Positions 53,867-63,450 are shown, numbered from the stretch's first letter. The stretch is 64,000 bases of DNA from Clostridium sp. UBA4548 (GCF_002387895.1 NZ_DGLI01000044.1:40023-104022); one strand, 5' to 3'. The notes: a model not told the origin generated them from the sequence alone. Made by a program: numbers and translations.

Positions 53867-54244
53867 TTAATTTATAGCATGGTCTATTAGATCTGAATCT
53901 ATTAGTTGAAAATCTAATAATATTTTTTCACTCCAATTAGGAGTTCTAAAATCCTTTAAAAATTTTTCTGTAGTTACTATGGAATTCTCTATGAACTCCA
54001 GGGATTGTAAGTCTAAATGTTGTAACTTTTCTTGAGAAACGCAAACAGTTCTGTAAGGTGTTTCATTAGGTTTTACACTACCCATTAGAGGATGTGTTAA
54101 CAGCTTATGTCCCATATGTATAAAATCTCTAACTTTTTTTAATACTTCCATAGCTGGTCCATCCAAATAAATAACTTCATACTTATTATGAAATTTCTCT
54201 ACTGACATTGGATTGTTTGTTACTATGAATAAGGGTTCTATCAT
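53867..54244 (-). CDS. grdX: GrdX family protein
   Basis: Small protein (125 aa) found at the head of glycine reductase operons; its function is not established. The sequence is soluble and mixed alpha/beta, opening with MIEPLFIVTNNPMSVEKFHNKY. The start was set at the ATG 54244 because an ideal AAAGGAGGTG lies before it; a longer frame to 54268 would start inside the riboswitch terminator region. It is the first gene after the glycine riboswitch. Confidence 0.88.
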   Translation of the reverse strand: MIEPLFIVTNNPMSVEKFHNKYEVIYLDGPAMEVLKKVRDFIHMGHKLLTHPLMGSVKPNETPYRTVCVSQEKLQHLDLQSLEFIENSIVTTEKFLKDFRTPNWSEKILLDFQLIDSDLIDHAIN

Positions 54245-54266
54245 AAAAACACCTCCTTTTACGCAC

Positions 54267-54302
54267 AAAAAAACATATGACCAAAGTTGCCTTTGCCATA
54301 TG
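54267..54302 (-). terminator. Riboswitch expression platform (terminator)
   Basis: CATATG-G-CAAAG-GCAA-CTTTG-GT-CATATG on the minus strand is followed by seven U residues (54267-54273). Its 5' arm is also the 3' end of the second aptamer (GGGCATATGG), so glycine binding and termination compete. Confidence 0.85.
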
Positions 54303-54470
54303 CCCTGTATTTGAACCTGAGAGTTTTGCTCCTTCGGTGCTTTCGCTTTCCAGAGTTATGTCCATTTGCGGTCCTTTTGCCTGAGAGTTTCGTGATTATT
54401 TGGCTAAATAATCACTTGCTTCTTCGGCTATCTTTTGCATATTTGGCAACAGATTATCTCCCGAAAATAT
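54292..54470 (-). ncRNA. Tandem glycine riboswitch (gcvT motif)
   Basis: The minus-strand leader contains the glycine aptamer core twice. Copy I (about 54470-54363) has CCGAAGAAGCAA, CTCTCAGGCAAAAGGACCG and the preceding CGGGAGA. Copy II (about 54362-54292) has CTCTGGAAAGCG, CACCGAAGGAGCAA and CTCTCAGG, ending in the terminator platform. Glycine switches of this family usually turn genes on, fitting control of glycine catabolism. Its usual targets are gcv or transporter genes; here it heads the grd operon. Confidence 0.93.
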
Positions 54471-54504
54471 CATCCATTAGAATATTCAATTAACTTACAA
54501 CGTA

Positions 54505-54533
54505 AGTATACAGTATTCTAATTTAAATTTCTA
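54505..54533 (-). promoter_or_regulatory. Promoter of the glycine riboswitch-grd operon
   Basis: Minus strand TAGAAA (54528-54533), a 17-base spacer and TATACT (54505-54510), ending about 35 bases before the first aptamer. The inverted repeat ACTTAC-N3-GTAAGT overlaps the -10 box. Confidence 0.45.
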
Positions 54534-54748
54534 CATAATTTTTAATTTTTTCTATTTGATTTCTCTATAGTTGTTATAAAAATATCAATCCTTTAATATT
54601 ATTTGAAAAATAATAACATAATTTAAAATATTTCTAAACAATTTAAATATAATTATATAGAATCTAGGGCATTTATCTATTAAATTTTATACCTTAATAG
54701 TTTTAAATTGTTATATACTTTTTATTCCTTATTTGCAAAAAATAATTT

Positions 54749-54789
54749 AGCTTCTTAGTATAAAAGAGGTTCTTATATACTAAGAAGCT
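54749..54789. terminator. Terminator after the DegV gene
   Basis: AGCTTCTTAGTATA (54749-54762) pairs perfectly with 54776-54789. The U tract is better on the plus strand, but the hairpin follows the DegV gene on the minus strand. Confidence 0.7.
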
Positions 54790-54845
54790 TTTTAATTTAA
54801 TATACTTACACATAATAATATATAATAATTTCACAGCACCAAATC

Positions 54846-55697
54846 TTATGGGTTTTGAAGGAAAAATATTCCACAAGCATTTCTACCTGAATGTGTACCT
54901 ACTACACATCCTACTTCTGCTTCCACATATTTAATTTCTTTTTCACTTAAATAGTTTTTAATCCCTTGCAACACTTCCATATTCTCTTTATCTGCAGCAG
55001 CATTCAAAACTAAGGGGCTTATTTCCTCTGAAATTCCTGTGTTTTCCAAATATTCGAGTATACATCTTAAAGCCTTTTTACTTCCTCTAACCTTATCTTT
55101 TACGGTCATTTCGCCATGTTCTACAGCTAAATTAAGTTTAATACCTAATAACCCACCTATAACTCCTTGAGCTTTAGAAAGCCTCCCCCCCTTAACTAAG
55201 TTATCTAATGATTCAAAGTTCAGAGTACTTTTAATTCTAGGGATCGTATTTTCTAATTCTTTACATATCTCTTCCGGGCTATAGTTTTCCTCCATTAACT
55301 TACAGCCTTTTAAGACTAACATACCAAGACCACAAGTTACATTTTGTGAATCTATAACATGAATTTTTTCACTAGCTAGCATCCCTTTTGCAATAAGAGC
55401 TGACTGAAAAGTTCCACTCATTTTAGAGGATAAGTGTATAGAAATTATAGTGTATCCTTCTTCAATGTATTTATTATAGATTTCTAAAAATTTTCCTGGA
55501 GTTATTTGACTTGTTTTTGGTGGTTCACTAGACTTTTCCATTTTCTCTAAAAATTCTTCCAGAGTTATATCAACACCATCTAGGTAAGTGGAATTATCTA
55601 TTGTAACCGATAGAGGAATTACCTCAATATTTTTTTCTTCAACTAACTGTCTAGGCAAATCACAGGTACTATCAGTAATAATTTTAATTTTTTTCAT
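54846..55697 (-). CDS. DegV family fatty-acid-binding protein
   Basis: 283-aa soluble protein that binds a fatty acid in its cleft; some members serve as FakB subunits for fatty acid kinase FakA. The N-terminal ITDSTCDLP, the TSQITPGKF ligand motif and IHLSSKMSGTFQSA are typical. No fakA is present in the window. It follows trmL by 13 bases. Confidence 0.92.
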   Translation of the reverse strand: MKKIKIITDSTCDLPRQLVEEKNIEVIPLSVTIDNSTYLDGVDITLEEFLEKMEKSSEPPKTSQITPGKFLEIYNKYIEEGYTIISIHLSSKMSGTFQSALIAKGMLASEKIHVIDSQNVTCGLGMLVLKGCKLMEENYSPEEICKELENTIPRIKSTLNFESLDNLVKGGRLSKAQGVIGGLLGIKLNLAVEHGEMTVKDKVRGSKKALRCILEYLENTGISEEISPLVLNAAADKENMEVLQGIKNYLSEKEIKYVEAEVGCVVGTHSGRNACGIFFLQNP

Positions 55698-55710
55698 TAA
55701 TCCTCCACCT

Positions 55711-56178
55711 TTACTTCATATTTGGAAAATCTATCTGCCTAAGGGCTTCATATGCTATTAGAGCTACTGTATTAGAAAGATTTAAGGATCTTGAAGTAGT
55801 ATTAATCATAGGAACTTTTATTAGAGTTTCAATATTTTCATTTCTAATATAATCAGGCAACCCCTTAGACTCTCTTCCAAAAACTAAGAAATCTCCTTCC
55901 TTGAATGCTGCTTCATGATAGTACTTTTCTCCCTTCGTGCTACAAAAATAAAAAGTACTATTTTTATATTTTTCTCTTAAATCCTCATAAGATTCATGAA
56001 TTTCCAATTGAAGATGAGGCCAATAATCTAATCCTGCACGTTTTATTTCCTTTTCATCTAAACTAAATCCTAAGGGTTTAATTAAATGTAATTTGCAATC
56101 TGTTAGTACGCATGTTCTACCAATGTTTCCAGTATTCTGTGGAATTTCCGGTTGAAATAATACTATATTTAAATTCAT
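55711..56178 (-). CDS. trmL: tRNA (cytidine/uridine-34 2'-O)-methyltransferase TrmL
   Basis: SPOUT-class methyltransferase that modifies the wobble base of tRNA-Leu. The 155-aa length and motifs NTGNIGRTC, FGRESKGLP and the knot motif LNLSNTVALIAYEALRQ are complete. The ATG follows an AGGAGGTA site. It is in line with DegV downstream. Confidence 0.94.
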   Translation of the reverse strand: MNLNIVLFQPEIPQNTGNIGRTCVLTDCKLHLIKPLGFSLDEKEIKRAGLDYWPHLQLEIHESYEDLREKYKNSTFYFCSTKGEKYYHEAAFKEGDFLVFGRESKGLPDYIRNENIETLIKVPMINTTSRSLNLSNTVALIAYEALRQIDFPNMK

Positions 56179-56314
56179 AGTGCTACCTCCTAAAGAATTA
56201 TCGTTTAGGATTATAATACTCTAATTAATGTATTTAGTAAAGTTAGTATTAAATTCATACCCCTATCGAGCCTACTATTAATTAGATAATTCTTTATATA
56301 AGTATTACAAAAAC

Positions 56315-57151
56315 TTAAATACTATGATAATTTATTATGTAATTCTCAAGAACCTCAGCTACTCCATCTTCATCATTTGTACTTGTTACATAATCTGCAG
56401 CCTTTTTTATTTCATCATTGCTATTTCCCATAGCTACTCCTAATCCTGCAAACTTTATCATTGATAAATCATTTTCATTATCACCAATACATATAATTTC
56501 CTCTGGAGAAAAACCATAAAACTCTGATAATATTTCCACACCTCTCCCCTTAGATGTATCCCTACACATAACTTCAAAATTATTGTTGTGAGAGCTCACT
56601 ACTTCTACTGAGCTAATTTTTCTTAACTCCCTCTTGGCTTGAGCTACTTTATGCAAATCATCGTCAACTGCTACAGCTTTTATAATTTCTAATTCATTAT
56701 CTTGGAACACCTTTTCCCATTGGTCTGTAATTTTTATAGCAACCTGATTTTCCTTTTCTAACTTTTTGTTTTCCTCATTGTAATATGCAGAAAAGTATAT
56801 TAGCTTTTCTGTATATATACTATCAGAGGTAAAGAAATGAGGCACGATGCCATATTTCTTAAATACCGAAAATATTATCTTACAATTTTCATAACCTAAA
56901 ACAGACTTATATATAACTTCATCTCTATCTTTTTCACGAATGTAAGCACCATTAGAAGCAATAATAGGAGCTTTAACCCCTATTATCTCTCCATAATATT
57001 TAGCAGAAGTAAAGATTCTCCCAGTACAAATTGCAATCTTAACTCCTAACTTATGACTTTTTTCAATAGCTTCAAGGTTTCTTTGGCTTACATTCTTCTT
57101 AGAGTCAAGTAAAGTCCCATCCATATCTATACAAACTAATTTATAACTCAT
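56315..57151 (-). CDS. Cof-type HAD-IIB family phosphatase
   Basis: HAD-superfamily sugar- or nucleotide-phosphate phosphatase, 278 aa. The catalytic motif DMDGTLLDS has D9 and D11, then the cap domain, the K-containing DTSKGRG stretch and the GDNENDLSM motif. The start was set at 57151, which follows AAGGAGGAA; an in-frame ATG at 57175 lies inside the preceding gene's last codons. The substrate is unknown. It lies ten bases after the transglutaminase gene. Confidence 0.9.
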   Translation of the reverse strand: MSYKLVCIDMDGTLLDSKKNVSQRNLEAIEKSHKLGVKIAICTGRIFTSAKYYGEIIGVKAPIIASNGAYIREKDRDEVIYKSVLGYENCKIIFSVFKKYGIVPHFFTSDSIYTEKLIYFSAYYNEENKKLEKENQVAIKITDQWEKVFQDNELEIIKAVAVDDDLHKVAQAKRELRKISSVEVVSSHNNNFEVMCRDTSKGRGVEILSEFYGFSPEEIICIGDNENDLSMIKFAGLGVAMGNSNDEIKKAADYVTSTNDEDGVAEVLENYIINYHSI

Positions 57152-57161
57152 ATTTTCCTCC

Positions 57162-59528
57162 TTAGTTAAAACCAAAATATTTCTTCATATAATATACTAT
57201 CCTTTTATCTTTAGCTTTTAAATAATCCTCAATAAATTCAATATGGCTGTTTTTTTCTACTGTATTTCTAACAATACCTCCATAGAACTCTTCATAGGAT
57301 AGCTTTACTAGAGTTAATACCCTTTCTTTAAGTTCTAAGTCTTTAAGACTATTGATAAATTCCAAATCCCCTAAACTATCTGGTTTTACAACCCCAGCAG
57401 TTTCCAATCTATCCATATAGTATTCGTAAAGTGGAATTATACTTGAGGATGCCAATATATTTTTTACCCCTTTTCTAAAACTTAATACCCTATACAATAC
57501 ATATAATAAGATTGTTGTAGGTATGGCTACTCCAGAAAATAATTTGTAATCAAGATTATATAATAAACTAACTGAGGTATCATCTCCAAATTCTTCTTCC
57601 ATGGGATTTCTCTTATTTGGTTTTTCTTTGTTACCATTATTGTTATTATTATTTGAAGGTGTTTTTTCCTCGTCATTACTATTTGTGTTATTCAAAGCCT
57701 CGAATTCCGTAGGTGTCGGAGATGGGTCTACCACAATCCATAAATCCTTCTCTGGATTTATTAAAATTTCACACCAGGCATGTGCCTCTGCATTTGTTAC
57801 AATATACTTACCTTCACTGTCCATCTTATCTGGAGTTTTGAATCCCTGAACGTATCTTGCTGGAATTCCTGCAATTCTACACAATATGGTAGTTGCTGAA
57901 GCAAAATAAGTACAATATCCTTTTTTCTCTTCAAGCAAGAAGTATGAAACAAAATCTTTATCTTCTGGCATTTCTGATACCTGTAGAGTATATGGATAAT
58001 TTTTTGTGAGATAGTTTCTTATAGCTAAAGCTTTTTCGTAATTAGTTAACTTGTTTATATCCTTTCCAGTACCAGTTAAAATCTTATTTAATAAATCATA
58101 CACTTGAGAAGAAATTCCTGTATCTAGTTGTAGATAACTTTCATAGTTATCTAAAATATTACTTAACTGACTTTTGTCATAGTTATTTAATTCTATTGAA
58201 TCAATTCTTTTTTCATAATTTAGGTAAGGTTCGCTTTCTTCTCTAATTGGTAACTTATAATTTTCTTCCTTTATAGAAACTGATGAAGGTCGATTTTGAA
58301 TACCCTCAACATAATTTTCATATTCCTTGTAGCTAAAAAACTTAACCATATATGGATTTCTAATGTCCACATCATTGATAAAAGTAGGTACTTTAGTATA
58401 AAAAACACCTTTGTAATCACTTATTACATCAAATCCGTTATTAGGAATAAAGAAAGAAGTTGAGTTTAAGTTACTTGTAGGAAATATTTCTATTTCTTTA
58501 GCTGAAGCACTAATAACCCCATTTGATTCACCTTCTCCAATAGCTTTGAGACCAGACCTTTCAAAGTCATAATCCTCATACTTAGGTAAAGGTGCTTCTC
58601 CAGTGTTTAACCAATAATTTTTAGAATAGTAATCCTTAACTGTACCTTTAAGGTAATAAGGTCTATCACTTTTCACTTTAAATACTTCTTTTCTGTCCAA
58701 TGTTATTGGCCCACCTAACTTTACCTCTGTATCATTGTAACCAGATTGATTTAAATCAAATTCACCTAAAAGCGCATTTTTCAGGTTACCTATTCCTCGT
58801 TTAGGCGCAAACTTATTTTGAAATGAATCAGTAAGTTCTTTAATGTTTCTACCACTATAGTCCTGAGGAAGAATTGATGTTACTCTAACAATAACTAGCG
58901 TAATAACAATAGAATAAACAAAAATGTGCCTCATACTCAGACTAACTTTAATTTCCTTACTCTCAAACTCCTTTAATTTTCTTAGGAAGGAAGTCAAAGC
59001 GAAGGTAGCTAAAGATACTCCTAGAAAGTAATAAATATTTTTTATAACTGCTGTGTATAAAATTGTGTACCAAAATGAAACCATAACTAACAAATTGAAC
59101 ACAATAATACTATTTCTCCAAAAGTTATTCAAAACTATTAATAGAGAAACAAGTGCCGGAATTAAAACAAAAAATATTTTCTTATACTGATAAAAATAGG
59201 TAGGTTTATCCCTTAGCAAGGCAGCATTAATATCTAAAATATTATTAATAAAATCTTTTATAACATATACCGATATAAAATCTCTGTATTTGTACAATAA
59301 AATTGAAATTATAGCTAGTACCACAACTGTAAAAACTAATTTGTAAATCTTTTCATCCAAAATAAAGGTATAGAATAAATAAATTAGTATACCGAACATT
59401 ACAAGCAAGGTAACAATAACATAATCGAAATCTTCAATTCTGAAGCTTTCTTTAAGTAATTTTAAAAATACTATGAAGTTTATTAATACAATAAATACGG
59501 AAATCATTTTTTCCTTAAGTCTATCCAT
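57162..59528 (-). CDS. Transglutaminase-domain membrane protein (TgpA-like)
   Basis: Large membrane protein, 788 aa. The N terminus has about seven membrane helices (8-215), followed by an extracytoplasmic region with a transglutaminase-like core: C539 (KKGYCTYFASA), H583 (AEAHAWCEI) and D601 (VVDPSP), all three present. A low-complexity Asn/Glu segment, then one helix (about 672-690) and a DUF4129-like cytoplasmic tail follow. Such proteins act with MoxR and DUF58 proteins, whose genes directly precede it here; the substrate is unknown. Confidence 0.9.
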   Translation of the reverse strand: MDRLKEKMISVFIVLINFIVFLKLLKESFRIEDFDYVIVTLLVMFGILIYLFYTFILDEKIYKLVFTVVVLAIISILLYKYRDFISVYVIKDFINNILDINAALLRDKPTYFYQYKKIFFVLIPALVSLLIVLNNFWRNSIIVFNLLVMVSFWYTILYTAVIKNIYYFLGVSLATFALTSFLRKLKEFESKEIKVSLSMRHIFVYSIVITLVIVRVTSILPQDYSGRNIKELTDSFQNKFAPKRGIGNLKNALLGEFDLNQSGYNDTEVKLGGPITLDRKEVFKVKSDRPYYLKGTVKDYYSKNYWLNTGEAPLPKYEDYDFERSGLKAIGEGESNGVISASAKEIEIFPTSNLNSTSFFIPNNGFDVISDYKGVFYTKVPTFINDVDIRNPYMVKFFSYKEYENYVEGIQNRPSSVSIKEENYKLPIREESEPYLNYEKRIDSIELNNYDKSQLSNILDNYESYLQLDTGISSQVYDLLNKILTGTGKDINKLTNYEKALAIRNYLTKNYPYTLQVSEMPEDKDFVSYFLLEEKKGYCTYFASATTILCRIAGIPARYVQGFKTPDKMDSEGKYIVTNAEAHAWCEILINPEKDLWIVVDPSPTPTEFEALNNTNSNDEEKTPSNNNNNNGNKEKPNKRNPMEEEFGDDTSVSLLYNLDYKLFSGVAIPTTILLYVLYRVLSFRKGVKNILASSSIIPLYEYYMDRLETAGVVKPDSLGDLEFINSLKDLELKERVLTLVKLSYEEFYGGIVRNTVEKNSHIEFIEDYLKAKDKRIVYYMKKYFGFN

Positions 59529-59552
59529 AATCTCACCTAATTTCTTTTACGA

Positions 59553-60722
59553 TTATTGAGAGCTATTCCCATTTATTAACTCTAAGATACTATAGCACTT
59601 AACACCTGCTGCAACTAACACATTAATATCCTCAATTATGCCTAAAGCTTGGCTATAGTAAAAAAGATTAATATCATATCCTTTGCTTTTCAAATCAATA
59701 AACTCATTTTTATTTTCATCCGTTATATCTGGAGTAACTATAGCAATATAACTTCTCCTGTTCACATTGTTCAAGTTTCCATGGATAAAATCGATAAAAC
59801 TTCCTTGACCTTCACTTTTGTGAGTTAGTAGGAATTCCATTAATCCACTAAATTGTTCTTTAGTGTCAATATCAAATTTTTTATAGTCATTTCCACAAAT
59901 AAACACCTTGGATCTAACACCTTCAGATATCATTTTATTTAATAAAGATACGGAAAAATCTACTAATAGTTCTTCTTTAGTGCCATCCTTATCAAAGTAG
60001 AAGCTATCTCTTCTCATATCTAAAAACAAATTACATTGGATTCCTGAAACGTAATCGTAATTTTTCACATATAAATCCCCATGTTTCGCACTAAGTTTCC
60101 AGTGAACTCTTTTTAAACTATCCCCGATTCTATACTCTCTAATATCTTTTATCAAGGTTAAATCTTCAACTTTACTCTCATTACTAAGCCTATTTTCTAG
60201 CTTTTCACTTCCTCCTAAAAACAAAGCCTTTAGCTGATATATTCTTGGATAAACTTTAATTCCTGCATTATTCTTATATTTTTTCGTATGATTAAAAACT
60301 CCAAAAATATCACTTGTTTTTATAGTAGTAATTCCAAAATCATATATTCCTCTTTTTCTGAATACTACATCCTTTTTTAAGAACTTACTACTATTAAGAT
60401 TAAGAAAAAAAGCATCCCCATGATATTTCCTCAACAAATCCTCAAAGGTATCATTGACTACTTCTATGTATGCTACTGGAATTATTGAATCATTACTTAT
60501 CTTGAGACTTATATCTTGAGTATCCCCTACACTAAATTCATGTCCCTTACATTTTATTTCTGAATTTATATGTTTACTTGTAAAGTAAACATATAGTACT
60601 CCTAAAAATAACACAAGAAACAAAGAATAAAATACAGCATAAGGTAAGTTTCCTCCTGATATTTTAGCAAAACCTAAGGCTATCACCGTTGTTAGAACAA
60701 AGGTTTTTTTAATCTTAATCAT
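59553..60722 (-). CDS. DUF58 domain-containing membrane protein
   Basis: 389 aa with two N-terminal membrane helices (about 8-25 and 30-48), an extracytoplasmic-like beta domain, and the DUF58 signature KRVHWKLSAKHGDLYVKNYD near residue 200, plus the metal-binding-type FLDMRRDS. DUF58 proteins pair with MoxR ATPases and transglutaminase-like membrane proteins in one locus, as here; their joint role is poorly defined. It overlaps the MoxR gene by 8 bases. Confidence 0.92.
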   Translation of the reverse strand: MIKIKKTFVLTTVIALGFAKISGGNLPYAVFYSLFLVLFLGVLYVYFTSKHINSEIKCKGHEFSVGDTQDISLKISNDSIIPVAYIEVVNDTFEDLLRKYHGDAFFLNLNSSKFLKKDVVFRKRGIYDFGITTIKTSDIFGVFNHTKKYKNNAGIKVYPRIYQLKALFLGGSEKLENRLSNESKVEDLTLIKDIREYRIGDSLKRVHWKLSAKHGDLYVKNYDYVSGIQCNLFLDMRRDSFYFDKDGTKEELLVDFSVSLLNKMISEGVRSKVFICGNDYKKFDIDTKEQFSGLMEFLLTHKSEGQGSFIDFIHGNLNNVNRRSYIAIVTPDITDENKNEFIDLKSKGYDINLFYYSQALGIIEDINVLVAAGVKCYSILELINGNSSQ

Positions 60723-61665
60723 GTTTCATCACCTTTGGAACAGGTATTGTACGAAGAACTTCTGAAATAATAGCATCACTATCATTCCTATTAGCTCTTG
60801 CACTAGATGTTGGTATAATTCTATGACTTAAAACTAGTTTTACGTTTTCTTTAATGTCTTCAGGAATAACATAATCTCTCCCTTTTATAAGTGCTGTAGC
60901 TTGAGAGATTCTTTGTAATGCTAGAGATGCTCTAGTACTTCCTCCAAGAGCTAAACTCTTATTGTGTCTCGTTGCATTAATTATACTAATAATATACTTA
61001 TTTAAATCATTGTTAATGTGAACTTTTCTTACTGCTTTCTGTAACTCTATTATATCCTCACTTGAAGCCACCGCTGTAAGTGTGTCTAATGGTTCTTCTT
61101 CTTTATAAATATTCAAAATTGATACTTCATCAGTTTCACTTGGGTAACCAATTTTCACTTTTATCATAAATCTATCTAGTTGTGCTTCTGGTAGAGGAAA
61201 TGTCCCCTCATATTCTATAGGATTTTGTGTAGCCATTACAATAAAAGGTCTATTGAGAACATAAGTATTTACGCCTTCTGAAACTTGTTTTTCCTCCATA
61301 ACCTCTAAAAGGGCTGATTGTGTTTTAGGTGAAGTTCTGTTAATTTCATCTGCTAATATTATATTAGCAAAAATAGGTCCTTTTCTGAACTCAAACTCAC
61401 CACTTTTAGCATTATATATAGATACCCCAATAATGTCCGATGGCAGCAAATCTGGCGTAAACTGTACCCTACTAAAGGTGAGATTTAAACTTTTAGTTAT
61501 AGCTTTAATTAAAGTAGTTTTACCAACCCCTGGCACATCTTCAATTAAAATATGACCATCAGCTATTAACCCCTTCATAATATTATAAATTTCACTTCTT
61601 TTTCCTATAATAACCTTTTCCACATTGTTAACTATTCTCTCTACTAGTTCTAAGTTATTATTCAT
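60715..61665 (-). CDS. MoxR-family AAA+ ATPase
   Basis: 316-aa AAA+ chaperone-like ATPase with Walker A VPGVGKTT (about 44-51), Walker B ILADEINR and the ATQNPIEYEGTFPLPEAQLDRF signature (sensor and arginine finger region). It leads an operon with the DUF58 and transglutaminase genes, which is a common MoxR arrangement; a von Willebrand-like partner is not present here. GATGGGG precedes the ATG. Confidence 0.93.
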   Translation of the reverse strand: MNNNLELVERIVNNVEKVIIGKRSEIYNIMKGLIADGHILIEDVPGVGKTTLIKAITKSLNLTFSRVQFTPDLLPSDIIGVSIYNAKSGEFEFRKGPIFANIILADEINRTSPKTQSALLEVMEEKQVSEGVNTYVLNRPFIVMATQNPIEYEGTFPLPEAQLDRFMIKVKIGYPSETDEVSILNIYKEEEPLDTLTAVASSEDIIELQKAVRKVHINNDLNKYIISIINATRHNKSLALGGSTRASLALQRISQATALIKGRDYVIPEDIKENVKLVLSHRIIPTSSARANRNDSDAIISEVLRTIPVPKVMKHD

Positions 61666-61901
61666 TGAAACCCCATCCCTTCAATATTCTCTCTTATAAA
61701 TCTAAATCTTTAACTTTTGATTCATAATTTTAAAAAACTTGAAATGTATACAATTAACTTAATATTAGTAAAAACATATATTAGCATTATCACATTTCCC
61801 CTGAAATAATCATACCATAATTTCTAACAATTGTAATTATTTCCTTATAATCCTTTTAATTTTTCTAAAATTTTCACATGCTAATTCTCCCAATTAGCAT
61901 A

Positions 61902-61945
61902 AAAAACAAACTGCCGACAAGCAATTTTGCCAGGAGTTTGTTTTT
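61902..61945 (-). terminator. Terminator after the VanW gene
   Basis: AAAAACAAACT (61902-61912) pairs with AGTTTGTTTTT (61935-61945) with inner pairing, followed by UUUUUU. A second perfect 9-bp hairpin (ATGCTAATT/AATTAGCAT, 61878-61900) follows directly. Confidence 0.7.
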
Positions 61946-61963
61946 AAGCTTAAAACTATTTTC

Positions 61964-63298
61964 TTAATTCCCCATTCTCACGAGTTTATCTCTGCCCTTA
62001 TACTTACTAGTTGATACGAGCTCTTTTTTTAACATCTTACCTCCAACATAAGTAGTTCTATATACCTCTACTACATAGGACGCTTTACCTTCTTTTTCTA
62101 CAATCATTTCACCATTAGTCAAACTTTCATCATGTGTTATATTTATTTTAGGCTCTATAGTTTTGATAATTTTGCTTTCTATGTTATACAAATTCCCTGT
62201 TAAATCCACATTGGAATAAAAATTAAAACTCACCACTGAGTTATTTACAACACCTTCAATATAAACGGGAAAATCTGTATCATTCATAAATCTCAAGTCT
62301 GAATATCCATAATATATCATTGCATCTTGACCTAAAGGTACATAAGCAATAGGCAGACTGTGATTTTTTCTTTCAACTACAGTAAGTTCACTTCTTATAA
62401 CAGTGTTATACAAAGTTGTTGATACCTGACAAATCCCACCTCCTATGTCCTCTGCAAAATCATTTCCAAGAATGACTTTTGCGCTTTCATACCCCTTATC
62501 AACAGTAGTTTTACCTACAATTTTATTAAAGCTAAAGGTATCTCCAGGCATTAGGAGAGTGCCATTTATTGTTTCTGTTGCTATCTTTATGTTATTAACT
62601 CTTGATTTTGAGGAATTATAAAAAGAAGTGCTAAAGGAACTAATCTTAGTATCTATAGCTTTCAATTCTCTCTCTCTTATTTTAGGAATGTCCTCCTCTA
62701 TAACCCCTTCAACCATAATTGTTTCTTGTGTATTCTTATTTATTTGTACAATTAGCTCCTTCATGATTCCATAGGTATTCAAATTTCTTCCTATGACTTC
62801 TGGAGTTATTTTAAACTCTTCATCTATTTTTTGCACTTTAGCATCTACTGATTTTTTCTCTACTTTTTTCCTCAATTTTTCTATTGCTTTGTTAAATGCA
62901 ACTTCATCAACCTTCAACTTAATTTGTAGCATAATACTTTCAGGCCATTTGATTAGCTTGTGTTTTCTAAAAAAATTCAGGTTTTTACCATAACTAAAGG
63001 CACTATTTATTTCACTCTCAATATCATAGTTAATGTTAAACTCCTTATAATTTGTCTCATATATTAAATCATCAACCTTAATAACAACTTTATTATTTTC
63101 TATATTTTTAGTTGAATTCTCTAACAACTTTTTCTTTGCTTCTATTTTATTTAATCCACCTATACTAATATTATTTACATACACTCCTGGGTATATTAAA
63201 TTTTCATATTTTTTAACTCTTAAATACATTATAGTGAGTGAATAAATTATAAATATAATTAGTGCTGTTACACCCCATAATAACCATTTTTTCTTCAA
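61964..63298 (-). CDS. VanW family protein, membrane-anchored
   Basis: 444-aa exported protein with one N-terminal membrane helix (about residues 4-25), two peptidoglycan-binding-type PG_binding_4 regions (about 35-220), the VanW domain (about 230-360, with FSFNKIVGKTTVDKGY and GGGICQVSTTLYN) and a short C-terminal G5-like segment. The start was set at the TTG 63298 after GGAGGGG; the ATG at 63313 lies before that site. VanW is linked with cell-wall biology in clostridia, but the reaction is unknown. Its gene diverges from the M42 peptidase gene. Confidence 0.9.
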   Translation of the reverse strand: MKKKWLLWGVTALIIFIIYSLTIMYLRVKKYENLIYPGVYVNNISIGGLNKIEAKKKLLENSTKNIENNKVVIKVDDLIYETNYKEFNINYDIESEINSAFSYGKNLNFFRKHKLIKWPESIMLQIKLKVDEVAFNKAIEKLRKKVEKKSVDAKVQKIDEEFKITPEVIGRNLNTYGIMKELIVQINKNTQETIMVEGVIEEDIPKIRERELKAIDTKISSFSTSFYNSSKSRVNNIKIATETINGTLLMPGDTFSFNKIVGKTTVDKGYESAKVILGNDFAEDIGGGICQVSTTLYNTVIRSELTVVERKNHSLPIAYVPLGQDAMIYYGYSDLRFMNDTDFPVYIEGVVNNSVVSFNFYSNVDLTGNLYNIESKIIKTIEPKINITHDESLTNGEMIVEKEGKASYVVEVYRTTYVGGKMLKKELVSTSKYKGRDKLVRMGN

Positions 63299-63377
63299 CC
63301 CAATCCCCTCCATAGTAATAAGTATATGAAAAGGAATTCTATTAAATTATAAAATTACTCTACTCCTTTTGGCAAAA

Positions 63378-63405
63378 TTGTGATACCATAATATCAATAT
63401 ATAAT
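63378..63405 (+). promoter_or_regulatory. Promoter of the M42 peptidase gene
   Basis: TTGTGA (63378-63383), a 16-base spacer and perfect TATAAT (63400-63405), 45 bases before the ATG. Confidence 0.6.
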
Positions 63406-63450
63406 ATTTAAAATATTTTTTATTTTAAAATAATCAAAAGAGGTGTTTTT

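Larger units (their letters stand above)
54494..54845. other. Region between the riboswitch and the DegV gene
   Basis: Holds the grd promoter (54505-54533) and the DegV-gene terminator (54749-54789). No gene or further structure is seen in the AT-rich remainder. Confidence 0.5.

Noticed and set aside
38370..54533. Sigma-54 (-24/-12) promoters driving rpoN-linked or grd genes
   Set aside because: No TGGCAC-N5-TTGCA-type element was found in the spacers I read; the grd and glycolytic promoters look sigma-A-like.
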